From positions 382,987 through 446,986 of the forward strand of contig NZ_ML660087.1 of NCBI RefSeq assembly GCF_007004655.1: 64,000 nucleotides of DNA, given 5' to 3'. Below are positions 53,865-62,108 of this stretch, one piece after another; the stretch's first letter is position 1, and the number at the start of each line of letters is the position of its first letter. The notes under the pieces are model-generated. The model saw only the letters and a program-made list of their open reading frames with translations. It ran no database searches and had not been told where the DNA came from. Origin of the DNA: Exilibacterium tricleocarpae (GTDB lineage Bacteria > Pseudomonadota > Gammaproteobacteria > Pseudomonadales > Cellvibrionaceae). Made by a program: the position numbers and the translations under genes.

Positions 53865-55268
53865 TCACAAGACAACGCTGGAAAGATGAGTCGGATGTTG
53901 TAGCATATCGGCAACCAATAACAATGCCTCCTGACACGCCTGGCGACCGCCGGGGCCCCCGAGGCATAGCCTGACGGCGTGTGGCGGATTGTTGTCGGTG
54001 CAGAATGCTGAACTCGATACCACCCCTACGCCCTTCGACCGCAAGTGGGCAGCCACTACCGATGGGTTGGCGGTGATTGGCCTGGGCAAGTTGAGCCAGA
54101 GGTGAAACCCATCTGCATGCGCGCTGAACGTACTGCGCGCCAAATAGGTTTTAGCCAGCGCCTGGCGTGCATTAGCCTCGCGCCTGATTGCAGATGTCAT
54201 ATCCTGCAATGATCCATCCATTATCCACCCCGTAGTCAGCGCATTGGTAATCGGACTGGACATCACTGAAAGCGCGCGCAGGGCACCTGCCACGCGCTGC
54301 GCTATCGACTTGCCTGGCGTATACAAATAGGCGGTGCGCAGGCCGGCGCCAAAGCATTTTGATAAACCGGTGATGTAGTAGGTCAGTTGTGGCGCCAGGT
54401 TTGCTATCGGAACCGCGGGATTTTTGGGCAACAGACCGTAGGCGTCGTCCTCGATAATCGGAATGCTGTAGCGCAATGCCACGTCGGCAATTGCCTCGCG
54501 ACGCACCCGGCTAAACGTTTGCGTAGTTGGGTTTTGTAGCGTCGGGTTGAGATAGATTGCTGCCACCTTTTGTGTTTTGCACAGGTTTTCCAGTGGGCGA
54601 ATAAGCGGACCACTGCTGTCGCTTTCGATGGCTGTCAGCGTCACACCGAGTTGCGCCGCGATGGCCTTTAATCCCGGATAAACCAAACTTTCCACACAGA
54701 TGGTTGCACTATCGTCGGCAAGCAGTGACAACAATGCGACCAATGCGCTATGGATTCCGGGGCACACCAGTAGCCGATCTCTATCGGGGTTATGCAAGAG
54801 GGGGCTAAGCAACTCAACCCCTGCTTCCTTGTCAATTGCGGTACCGCCAAAGTCTTGGTAGCGAAACATGGAGTAGATATCCGATTTTTCCAGGACCTGG
54901 TGAAACCCGGCGGTTATCTTCTCCAGCACTGCCGCGCTTCTCGGCTCAGGCGGCAGGTTCATCGTCATCTCGAAGTTGCTGTTGCGGTTGGGGCGCATCG
55001 AGTTGGTTTTGCCCTTCACAAATGTGCCGCTGCCGGGACGAGAATCGACCAGCCCACGCGATTTGGCCTCTTTGTAGCCACGCGCTACCGTGGTGTAGTC
55101 AAGCATTAGCATACCGGCCAGCTCTCTTAGCGGTGGCAACCTGTTTCTAACCTGCAGTTTACCGCTTTCGATATCGGCTTCGATCAGATCGGCAATCACC
55201 AGGTAAGCGGGGTTTTTATCAGCTTCGCTAATCGCATTGATCCAGTGCTGGTATTGGTTGTGTTTCAT
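53865..55268 (-). CDS. MocR-family transcriptional regulator (GntR + aminotransferase-like)
   Basis: The 467-residue product has an N-terminal GntR winged helix (YLVIADLIEADIESGKLQVRNRLPPLRELAGMLMLDYTTVARGYKE, SGTFVKG). A fold type I aminotransferase domain with the PLP-lysine segment TGLSKCFGAGLRTAYL and IEDDAYG follows. ATG 55268 has TTGGAG upstream. It is divergent from the Nit1C operon, separated by 740 bp that hold a palindromic element, direct repeats and a sigma54 promoter. MocR proteins often control the neighbouring divergent operon through direct repeats, using PLP or an amino compound as effector. Regulation of Nit1C here is inference. Confidence 0.9.
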   Translation of the reverse strand: MKHNQYQHWINAISEADKNPAYLVIADLIEADIESGKLQVRNRLPPLRELAGMLMLDYTTVARGYKEAKSRGLVDSRPGSGTFVKGKTNSMRPNRNSNFEMTMNLPPEPRSAAVLEKITAGFHQVLEKSDIYSMFRYQDFGGTAIDKEAGVELLSPLLHNPDRDRLLVCPGIHSALVALLSLLADDSATICVESLVYPGLKAIAAQLGVTLTAIESDSSGPLIRPLENLCKTQKVAAIYLNPTLQNPTTQTFSRVRREAIADVALRYSIPIIEDDAYGLLPKNPAVPIANLAPQLTYYITGLSKCFGAGLRTAYLYTPGKSIAQRVAGALRALSVMSSPITNALTTGWIMDGSLQDMTSAIRREANARQALAKTYLARSTFSAHADGFHLWLNLPRPITANPSVVAAHLRSKGVGVVSSSAFCTDNNPPHAVRLCLGGPGGRQACQEALLLVADMLQHPTHLSSVVL

Positions 55269-55336
55269 TTGCGTAGTCTCCAAGTGTTAGCCGTCTGGTG
55301 TTCTGCCTAGTAAATGTTTTCACCCAAAATCGGTTT

Positions 55337-55571
55337 TGGTGTCCTTAACCAGCCCGGTCTCAATCCGGGCATAGCCTTTCGGGATACGGACCAGGCGTCC
55401 CCCCGATTGATACCCGCAAGCGGACCCGGCCCGAAATCATAGATTTCGGTCGTTCCGCGGGGCGAAGCAGCGCTTCGCTGATTCCCGCTCCACCCTTGTA
55501 GGCTCTACGCCAGCATCCCTGCCGGCCAAGGTCCCGAAGGGCTATGCCCGGATCGAGATCTAAGTGCCACC
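55337..55571. mobile_element. Palindromic MITE-like element, copy D
   Basis: The outer stem pairs 55358-55384 with 55532-55558 (25 of 27, differences wobble-compatible). The interior shares ACGGACCAGGCGTCCCCCCG with copy A and GCATCCCTGC with the family. Terminal sequences (55337-55348 and the complement of 55560-55571) begin GGTG and contain CTTA but are only about 10 bp long. It lies between the MocR gene and the Nit1C control region. Confidence 0.6.
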
Positions 55572-55680
55572 GATGTGAAATAAGCTTCTGGTCGAAGCAC
55601 CAGTGGTTCTTCCGATTTGATTCGCTTGCTATGGAGTCTTAATTATTCTGTACCGCAATAGCCACCTCGTTATTTAACCA

Positions 55681-55883
55681 TTGATTGCACTGTTTATGCA
55701 GCATTGATTGCGTTCTTTTTGATGCTGGAAATGATAGATGTTGGTGCATCCTCAATCTTTTGTGTGCAGCGCTGGCGCATCTACGGCTGGAATCAGGTCG
55801 TTTTAGTGATAAAAAAAACAAAGTAGCTATTTTTTTTTCAAGTGCTCGATATGACCAGGTGAGTTTGATTGCATATTGATTGT
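55681..55883. promoter_or_regulatory. Four TTGATTG boxes upstream of Nit1C, candidate MocR sites
   Basis: TTGATTGCA occurs at 55681, 55704 (TTGATTGCG) and 55865, and TTGATTGTA at 55876. The first two are 23 bp apart and the last two 11 bp apart, about two and one helical turns, all in the same orientation. MocR regulators often bind direct repeats, and the regulator gene is adjacent. Some of this could be AT-rich coincidence. Confidence 0.45.
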
Positions 55884-55901
55884 ATGGCCAGGTATGAGCA
55901 G

Positions 55902-55917
55902 TGGCATGGCGGTTGCA
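55902..55917 (+). promoter_or_regulatory. Sigma54 (-24/-12) promoter of the Nit1C operon
   Basis: TGGCATGGCGGTTGCA matches the RpoN consensus TGGCACG-N4-TTGCW except for T in place of C, with GG and GC in exact 12-bp register. Transcription would start near 55928, about 80 bases before the first gene. Sigma54 control fits nitrogen-starvation expression and the use of an RpoN-dependent activator in other Nit1C clusters. Confidence 0.75.
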
Positions 55918-56008
55918 GGCTGGTAGGTTAGCGGCTCGCTATGACGGCGATTCGGGAAACAATCATTTATAAACTGGCCAACCCAGCATTTTTATTTAGG
56001 AGAAGCTT

Positions 56009-56491
56009 ATGCCTGAAGTTACTGCCCCTCTGCATAAAGACGGCGATTTTTTTGTTGATTACGAAGAGAAAGTTTTCGAAGACGTGCAGGCGAAAGAGGG
56101 CGAGAAAGCCCTGGTAACCTTCCATACAGTGGCCTTTGAAGGTTCTATCGGACTGGTCAATATGCTGCAGGCGACTCGTTTGCAACGCAAAGGTTATGAA
56201 ACTTCGATCCTATTGTATGGACCGGGCGTCACACTGGGTATCCAACGTGGATTTCCCAAGCTTGGCGCCGAGGCTTTTCCCGGCCATCAGAACTATGCCA
56301 ATCAGTTGAAAAAATTTATGGGCGAGGGGGGGAAGGTCTATGCCTGTCGCTTTGCATTACAGGCTTTGTATGGCCACGGCGAGCCTTGCCTCGTGGAAGG
56401 TATCCGACCCATCAGTCCACTGGATGTGCTCGATATCAAGCTACTGCATATACGTGATAATGCGGTGATTATCGACACCTGGACTGTGTAA
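56009..56491 (+). CDS. nitB: MSMEG_0572 / Sll0783 family nitrogen-starvation protein (Nit1C)
   Basis: The 160-residue product is the first gene of the cluster, starting at ATG 56009 after AGGAGAAGC. It has a DsrE-like pattern ([45 protein letters not shown]) and conserved [21 protein letters not shown]. The family is found only in Nit1C clusters of cyanobacteria, mycobacteria and proteobacteria, where it is required with the nitrilase for growth on cyanide in Pseudomonas; its chemistry is not known. The next gene begins 10 bp after its stop. Confidence 0.9.
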   Translation: MPEVTAPLHKDGDFFVDYEEKVFEDVQAKEGEKALVTFHTVAFEGSIGLVNMLQATRLQRKGYETSILLYGPGVTLGIQRGFPKLGAEAFPGHQNYANQLKKFMGEGGKVYACRFALQALYGHGEPCLVEGIRPISPLDVLDIKLLHIRDNAVIIDTWTV

Positions 56492-56501
56492 GGTGAGTGG
56501 C

Positions 56502-57530
56502 ATGGCTCCAGCGAAAACAGTCAGGGTGGCCGCTGCTCAACTCGCCCCCGACTTGCACAGTTGTAAGGGCACACTGGCGAAAGTGCTGAATGCCATAGAC
56601 GAGGCGGCAGGCAAGGGGGTTGAGCTGATCGTTTTTCCAGAGACGTTCGTACCTTACTACCCCTACTTCTCTTTTGTGTTACCGCCCGTTGCTTCGGGCA
56701 AAGAGCATATGCGCCTGTACGAGGAGGCTGTGGTTGTGCCCGGCCCTGTTACGGCTCTGGTTGCGGAGCGCGCCAGGGCTGCGAATATGGTTGTGGTGCT
56801 CGGTGTTACTGAACGTGATCACGGCTCTTTGTACAACGCTCAGTTGGTGTTTGATGCCGATGGACAGTTGGTATTAAAGCGCAGGAAAATCACACCGACC
56901 TTTCACGAGCGGATGATTTGGGGGCAAGGTGATGCCGCCGGCCTCAAGGTCGCGAAGACGGCGGTGGGAAAAGTGGGTGCATTGGCTTGTTGGGAGCACT
57001 ACAACCCTTTGGCACGCTATGCACTGATGGCACAGCACGAGGAAATTCACTGTAGCCAATTTCCCGGGTCTTTGGTCGGTCCGATATTCGCCGAACAAAT
57101 AGAAGTCACCATTCGCCACCATGCGTTGGAATCGGGTTGTTTTGTCGTCAATGCGACAGGCTGGCTCGACGATGCGCAAATAGCGGCTATCGAGCCCCAG
57201 GAAAAACTGCAGGCCGCACTGCGCGATGGCTGCCTCACCGCCATCGTCTCGCCCGAAGGTGTGTATCTCGCCGAGCCGCTGCGTAGTGGAGAGGGAATTG
57301 TTGTCGCCGATCTCGATATGTCACTGATTACCAAGCGCAAGCGCATGATGGATTCAGTCGGGCACTATGCCCGTCCTGAATTGCTGAGCCTCGCTATCAA
57401 CAGCAAACCGGGCCAGTGCCGACACGCCATGAGTAAAATGCCTGGCGATGTTGAAGATCGACCTACCTTTATGGCAGAGGGAAAAGAACATGAATTCCTG
57501 GGTGAACTCGAAACAGCGTCTAATAACTGA
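56502..57530 (+). CDS. nitC: Nit1-type nitrilase (Nit6803 family)
   Basis: The ~342-residue product has the nitrilase triad: Glu47 in [12 protein letters not shown], Lys129 in [12 protein letters not shown] and nucleophile Cys163 in [10 protein letters not shown]. It belongs to the aliphatic nitrilase 1 branch found in Nit1C clusters and hydrolyses nitriles to acids and ammonia. In cyanide-assimilating Pseudomonas it is the key enzyme. The ATG at 56502 with AAGGTGAG upstream is preferred over GTG 56493. Its end overlaps the radical SAM gene by 41 bp. Confidence 0.93.
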   Translation: MAPAKTVRVAAAQLAPDLHSCKGTLAKVLNAIDEAAGKGVELIVFPETFVPYYPYFSFVLPPVASGKEHMRLYEEAVVVPGPVTALVAERARAANMVVVLGVTERDHGSLYNAQLVFDADGQLVLKRRKITPTFHERMIWGQGDAAGLKVAKTAVGKVGALACWEHYNPLARYALMAQHEEIHCSQFPGSLVGPIFAEQIEVTIRHHALESGCFVVNATGWLDDAQIAAIEPQEKLQAALRDGCLTAIVSPEGVYLAEPLRSGEGIVVADLDMSLITKRKRMMDSVGHYARPELLSLAINSKPGQCRHAMSKMPGDVEDRPTFMAEGKEHEFLGELETASNN

Positions 57531-58608
57531 AGTGCAGACACGCGGCGTGCGACTGGCCGGCGCCGAACAGGAGTGTACCAGCCGCCGTGGTGGTGCCGGC
57601 CCCTCGGACCACCAGGCGATGGTGATCGGTGATACGCCTGTTATGGTGCCGGTCCATACACATTCCGTCATGACCTCGCCTTTTACACTCGCCGCAGGCG
57701 ACGGCGAAAAACTGAAGCTGCTGGACCGGGGCATACCGGTAACAGATGTGACGTTTGCAGGTACACCACGGTTTTATGCATTGAGCACAGCCGACGGTAT
57801 CCCTTATTCACATATCGCTACATTACACGGCACCGATGTGCTGGCAACCACGGTTTTGCAAACCTGTATTCGCTATCAAAGCCGGCGTAAAACCTGCAAG
57901 TTTTGTGCTATCGGGCAATCGCTTGCAGCGGGTCGGACCATCGCGCACAAAACGCCGCAACAGTTGGCGGAGGTTGCACGGGCAGCGGTTGAACTCGATG
58001 GTGTCACGCATATGGTTATGACCACCGGCACACCGGCGACACCCGACCGGGGCGCGCGTGTTTTGTGTGAGAGTGTGGCGGCGGTGAAATCCGCCGTTGA
58101 TATACCTATTCAGGTGCAGTGTGAACCCCCTGACGACTCCGCCTGGTTCCACAGGCTCAAGGCAGCGGGAGCAGATACCCTGGGTATGCACCTTGAATTG
58201 GTGACACCGGCGCTACGTGAGCAAATGATGCCGGGTAAAGCACAAGTGACGGTCGATGACTATATGCAAGCGTTCCGCGAGGCGGTACCGATATTTGGCC
58301 GCGGGCAGGTAAGCACCTATATTCTCGCCGGGTTGGGCGATGGCAAAGAGGCGATACTGGATACTTGTGAAAAATTGATAGAGATCGGCGTCTATCCTTT
58401 TGTGGTGCCGTTCGTCCCCATTCGCGGTACGCCGCTGGAGGACCACCCACCGCCGGATAGGGCATTTATGGAGACCATTTTGCAGCCATTGGCTGAAAAA
58501 ACCGTCGCGGCTGATATGCGAGCTGAAAGTATCAAGGCGGGTTGCGGAAAATGCGGCGCCTGTTCACCGCTCAGCGCTTATGAACGCGCTGTCGATGCCG
58601 GCACATAG
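57490..58608 (+). CDS. nitD: MSMEG_0568 family radical SAM protein (Nit1C)
   Basis: The 372-residue product from ATG 57490 overlaps the nitrilase gene by 41 bp. The Cys motif is [14 protein letters not shown], Cys126, Cys136 and Cys139, a C-x9-C-x2-C spacing rather than the common C-x3-C-x2-C. Barrel strands follow, including [19 protein letters not shown], which resembles biotin-synthase-type enzymes. The C-terminal CGKCGACSP adds three Cys, possibly for an auxiliary cluster. The reaction is unknown; it is a constant member of the cluster. Confidence 0.9.
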   Translation: MNSWVNSKQRLITEVQTRGVRLAGAEQECTSRRGGAGPSDHQAMVIGDTPVMVPVHTHSVMTSPFTLAAGDGEKLKLLDRGIPVTDVTFAGTPRFYALSTADGIPYSHIATLHGTDVLATTVLQTCIRYQSRRKTCKFCAIGQSLAAGRTIAHKTPQQLAEVARAAVELDGVTHMVMTTGTPATPDRGARVLCESVAAVKSAVDIPIQVQCEPPDDSAWFHRLKAAGADTLGMHLELVTPALREQMMPGKAQVTVDDYMQAFREAVPIFGRGQVSTYILAGLGDGKEAILDTCEKLIEIGVYPFVVPFVPIRGTPLEDHPPPDRAFMETILQPLAEKTVAADMRAESIKAGCGKCGACSPLSAYERAVDAGT

Positions 58609-58620
58609 TGGGACAATACC

Positions 58621-59253
58621 ATGGCTATCGCAACAACCGTTACACACTATTCTGACTATACCATTAAATGGGCAACACTCGAGTGGGAGCGCGAGCAGGC
58701 CTTTGCACTGCGCAAGCGGGTATTTTGCAACGAGCAAAGACTATTTAAGGACGATGACAGGGACGAAATTGATCATTGTGCCCAAGTGCTGGTGGCTATA
58801 GCCAATAACGGCGGCTGGCACGAAAAAATAGTCGGCACAGTCCGCATTCATGAAAATGCAAACAACGTTTGGTGGGGCTCCCGCCTGGCTGTCGATCGGC
58901 AGTTTCGCGGTGAGGCGAGTTTGGGCTCAGGCTTGATAACACTGGCCGTGTCCAGTGCCCACGCCCAGGGCTGTAGTTGCTTTCTGGCACAGGTCCAGAA
59001 AAAGAATGAAAAGCTCTTCCAGCGCCTTAAATGGTCCAGTCAATACGAAATGCTTGTGCATGGTCAGCCTCATGTCATGATGCAGGCTGAGCTGGAAAGC
59101 TACGCGCCTTTTTACAAGCCCCGCACAGGCTTTGTTGTAGTCGGCGATAACACCCGGTACCAGGCTGAGATAGTCCCACAGTTGTTAGCTGTGTCCACGG
59201 CTTCATTAACTCAGCCTAAAGGGTGGGATGCGGAGACCTATCATGCCGCTTAA
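58621..59253 (+). CDS. nitE: MSMEG_0567 / Sll0786 family N-acetyltransferase (Nit1C)
   Basis: The 210-residue product has the N-terminal acetyltransferase fold of the family (WEREQAFALRKRVFCNEQRLFKDDDRDEIDH, VGTVRIHENA, WWGSRLAVDRQFRGEASLGSGLITLAV). The binding loop is of GNAT type (RGEASLGSGL). In some genomes this domain is fused to the AIR-synthase-like partner; here the two are separate genes overlapping by 11 bp. The acceptor is unknown. It starts 12 bp after the radical SAM gene. Confidence 0.88.
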   Translation: MAIATTVTHYSDYTIKWATLEWEREQAFALRKRVFCNEQRLFKDDDRDEIDHCAQVLVAIANNGGWHEKIVGTVRIHENANNVWWGSRLAVDRQFRGEASLGSGLITLAVSSAHAQGCSCFLAQVQKKNEKLFQRLKWSSQYEMLVHGQPHVMMQAELESYAPFYKPRTGFVVVGDNTRYQAEIVPQLLAVSTASLTQPKGWDAETYHAA

Positions 59254-60226
59254 CGATTTGCTGGCGACTGTAAAACAGCACCCGGGTATACAGCAAAAAA
59301 CAGCTATACAAACGGCGGGGCGGATTTTAGCGCAAGGTTTTGCCTGTTGCGACTATCCAAATGGCGACGATGCTGCGGTGATAAAGACTGCATCTGGCTA
59401 TGAGCTTTTGGCCACAGAAGGTTTTATGCCGCAATTTGTACATACAGACCCCTGGTTTGCCGGCTGGTGCGGTTTGATGGTGAATATTAGTGATATTGCG
59501 GCGATGGGTGGTAGTGCGGTGGCCGTCGTAAATAGTATCTGGGGAAAGCGAGACGATCGCAGCCGGCAGGTGTTGCAGGGTATGGTGGACGCCTCGCATG
59601 TTTTTCGCGTCCCCATTGTGGGTGGCCATACAAATCTTGCCGGTGAACAGACGCAGTTAGCGGTCTCGATTCTGGGGCGGGCCAATCGCATCCTCAGCAG
59701 CTTTACAGCACGTGCAGGTCAACAGCTCGTGGTGGCGATAGACTTGCGTGGTGAATACCGTCAACCGTTTCTGAATTGGAATGCGGCTACCACGGCCCCG
59801 CCTGAACGGCTGCGCGGGGATTTATCTTTGCTGCCTTATATTGCTGAGAATAATCTTGCGACAGCAGCAAAGGATATCAGTCAAGCCGGCATTTTGGGCA
59901 CCTGTGTGATGTTGCTTGAAAGTTCCGGAGTAGGGGCAAGTATTCGCCTGCAGGACATCCCGAAACCCGCGGCTGTCGAATGGCAGGACTGGTTATGCTC
60001 ATTCCCAAGCTTTGGATATATATTGGCGACGGACTCTGTGAAGCTTCCGGCTTTATTAAAGTTATTCGCTGACAGAGATATATCTGCTGCCCATATCGGC
60101 AATATTAGCCACGACAAAACGTTTAAGGTAAGTCATGGAGGGCGTACAGAAATATTCTGGAATATAGGCAGTGAGGTGTTGACCGGTATGTCCGCGCGTA
60201 TGAACCTTAATGAAAAGATTTGCTAG
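59243..60226 (+). CDS. nitF: Sll0787 family AIR synthase-like protein (Nit1C)
   Basis: The ~327-residue product has the PurM/ThiL-type fold: GDDAAVIKT (Asp-rich metal site), MVNISDIAAMGGSAVAVV, VPIVGGHTNLA and the C-terminal half with a Gly-rich loop (GVGASIRLQDIP). Such enzymes use ATP to activate an amide or phosphorylate a small molecule. ATG 59243 with GGAG eight bases upstream overlaps the acetyltransferase gene by 11 bp. The substrate in the pathway is unknown. Confidence 0.88.
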   Translation: MPLNDLLATVKQHPGIQQKTAIQTAGRILAQGFACCDYPNGDDAAVIKTASGYELLATEGFMPQFVHTDPWFAGWCGLMVNISDIAAMGGSAVAVVNSIWGKRDDRSRQVLQGMVDASHVFRVPIVGGHTNLAGEQTQLAVSILGRANRILSSFTARAGQQLVVAIDLRGEYRQPFLNWNAATTAPPERLRGDLSLLPYIAENNLATAAKDISQAGILGTCVMLLESSGVGASIRLQDIPKPAAVEWQDWLCSFPSFGYILATDSVKLPALLKLFADRDISAAHIGNISHDKTFKVSHGGRTEIFWNIGSEVLTGMSARMNLNEKIC

Positions 60227-60237
60227 AGTGCTGAATT

Positions 60238-60531
60238 ATGCCTGAAGTCTATTTTAATATTGAATGGCCCGATGGTTCGCAGGAATCCTGTTATTCCCCA
60301 TCAACGGTGATCAAAGATCACCTGCAAGAAGGGGAGGAGTATTCAATGCAGCAATTTTTATTACTGGTGCGACAGGGTTTGAATGAAGCCAGCGAGAGAG
60401 TCAGACAAAAATATGGCTATGCCTGCTCAAGCGCAATAGATCAACTTCACAGCATTACTCATACCGCAGCGGGCTTTGGGACGCAGCAGAAGCTCAAGGT
60501 GCGAGTAAAGAAAATTGTATCGACTGGCTAA
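60238..60531 (+). CDS. nitG: MSMEG_0570 family nitrogen-starvation protein (Nit1C)
   Basis: The 97-residue product starts MPEVYFNIEWPDGSQESCYSPSTVIKDHL and has the helical stretch LLLVRQGLNEASERVRQKYGYACSSAIDQL. The short family is confined to Nit1C clusters. It is probably an accessory protein; no catalytic motif is evident. It lies 11 bp after the AIR-synthase-like gene. Confidence 0.88.
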   Translation: MPEVYFNIEWPDGSQESCYSPSTVIKDHLQEGEEYSMQQFLLLVRQGLNEASERVRQKYGYACSSAIDQLHSITHTAAGFGTQQKLKVRVKKIVSTG

Positions 60532-60552
60532 ATAATCTGGAGAAGAGTAAAT

Positions 60553-61830
60553 ATGCACGTTTCGAAAAACAACAGCGAAAAATATTATCCGGTTATTATT
60601 GTCGGAGGCGGACAGGCAGGCTTATCCATTAGTTACTACTTACAGAAAAGCGGCATGGATCACCTGGTTATAGAAAAAACCACAGTGATGAATGCATGGA
60701 AGCACAAACGCTGGGATTCTTTTACACTGGTTACGCCAAATTGGCAGTGTGATTTGCCCGGGCACTCTTATGATGGTGACGATCCCCACGGTTTTATGAG
60801 CAGGGATGAAATTATTGCCTATCTCGAACGCTTTGCTGAAAAAGTCAATGCGCCGGTGCTGGAAAATACCAGTGTCAATAAAATAGTCTCCCGGGGTATT
60901 TCCGGTTATCGTGTTGAAACCAGTAGTGGTATTTTTCTTACTGATCAAGTTGTGGTGGCGGCCGGAGGTTATCACGAAGCGATCATACCGCGAATGGCTG
61001 AGCGCTTGCCTGAGACCATCTATCAACTTCACTCGGAGCAATATAGAAACCCACAGCAGTTGCCGGAAGGCGCAGTACTGGTGGTGGGGTCTGGCCAGTC
61101 CGGTGCGCAGATAGCCGAGGACCTTCATATTGCCGGCAAAAAAGTCTACCTGGCTACTGGCGATGCGCCTCGCTGTGCGCGTTTTTATCGCGGTCGCGAT
61201 GTCGTTGACTGGCTGGCGGATATGAAATACTACGATATGCCGGTGCACGAACATCCGCTGCGCGAAGCGGTACGAGACAATACCAACCACTACGTTACCG
61301 GGCGTGATGGCGGCAGGGATATCGATCTGCGTAAATTTGCCCTGGAAGGCATGGAGCTGTTTGGCTCGATGAGTGGTTTTGACGGTGATCGGCTTTTGTT
61401 TAAAGACAATCTCACCGAAAATCTTGATCGCGCCGACGAGGTTTACAATAATATTAATATGCGCATTGACGACTATATTGCGGCAAACAATATCGACGCG
61501 CCCGGCGCGTATAGTTATGAGCCGGTTTGGCGGCCGGGGCAGGCGCGTAGCAGGCTTAGCCTGGCCGATTCCAATATCACCGCTGTACTGTGGTGTATTG
61601 GTTTTCGTCCTGACTTTAGTTGGCTCGATGTGCCTGTATTTAACGGTATGGGTTACCCTCAGCATCAGCGAGGCGTAACATCACAACCGGGATTATATTT
61701 CATTGGGCTACCCTGGCTGTATACCTGGGGTTCTGGTCGCTTCTCGGGTATCGCCCGCGATGCGGATTATCTGTGTCGACGCATTAGCGATTTTTCGGTA
61801 AGCGAAGGGGCGGAACTCAAATCAGCATAA
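60553..61830 (+). CDS. nitH: MSMEG_0569 family flavin-dependent oxidoreductase (Nit1C)
   Basis: The 425-residue product has an FAD-binding motif IIVGGGQAGLSISYYL, a second dinucleotide motif VLVVGSGQSGAQIAEDLH for NADPH, and W-rich substrate region VTPNWQCDLPGHSYDGDDPHGFM. The arrangement matches flavoprotein monooxygenases of the FMO/TrkA type. It is the last gene of the operon here and ends before a palindromic repeat. In Pseudomonas clusters a homologue is part of cyanide use; its substrate is unsettled. Confidence 0.92.
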   Translation: MHVSKNNSEKYYPVIIVGGGQAGLSISYYLQKSGMDHLVIEKTTVMNAWKHKRWDSFTLVTPNWQCDLPGHSYDGDDPHGFMSRDEIIAYLERFAEKVNAPVLENTSVNKIVSRGISGYRVETSSGIFLTDQVVVAAGGYHEAIIPRMAERLPETIYQLHSEQYRNPQQLPEGAVLVVGSGQSGAQIAEDLHIAGKKVYLATGDAPRCARFYRGRDVVDWLADMKYYDMPVHEHPLREAVRDNTNHYVTGRDGGRDIDLRKFALEGMELFGSMSGFDGDRLLFKDNLTENLDRADEVYNNINMRIDDYIAANNIDAPGAYSYEPVWRPGQARSRLSLADSNITAVLWCIGFRPDFSWLDVPVFNGMGYPQHQRGVTSQPGLYFIGLPWLYTWGSGRFSGIARDADYLCRRISDFSVSEGAELKSA

Positions 61831-62011
61831 TAGGTTCCAACGCATAGCTGATCCGGAATTTTATGGAAACGGAGGCGCTTGCTGTGTATGGGTGTGCAAG
61901 CTGCCGGCTGTACGGTAGCTATTTGGATGCATCGCATAAAGCGATTAAAGAAGTCGGTTGGTTGAATGGTGGTGAGATGCAGGCTTGCAGTACACAACCG
62001 GCGGTGCCGGT

Positions 62012-62057
62012 GGCACGGTGCGGGGACACAACTGAAGTTATGTCCCCGCACCGTGCC
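62012..62057. repeat. Near-perfect 46-bp palindrome of the GGGGAC repeat family
   Basis: GGCACGGTGCGGGGACACAACT (22 bases, one mismatch) is inverted as its complement at 62036-62057 with a 2-base centre GA. The same arm sequence forms the units of the 42120-42730 array. It follows the Nit1C operon by about 180 bp and can fold strongly, so it may act as a terminator or REP-like element. Confidence 0.85.
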
Positions 62058-62108
62058 GCCGGGAGTGGTGCCATTCGTTAATACATCGTAAAACTTTTCG
62101 GTATTAAT

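Noticed and set aside
30751-55571. Integron attC sites
   Set aside because: The palindromes are dispersed, larger than attC, lack recognisable R'/R'' core sites, and no integrase or cassette structure is present.
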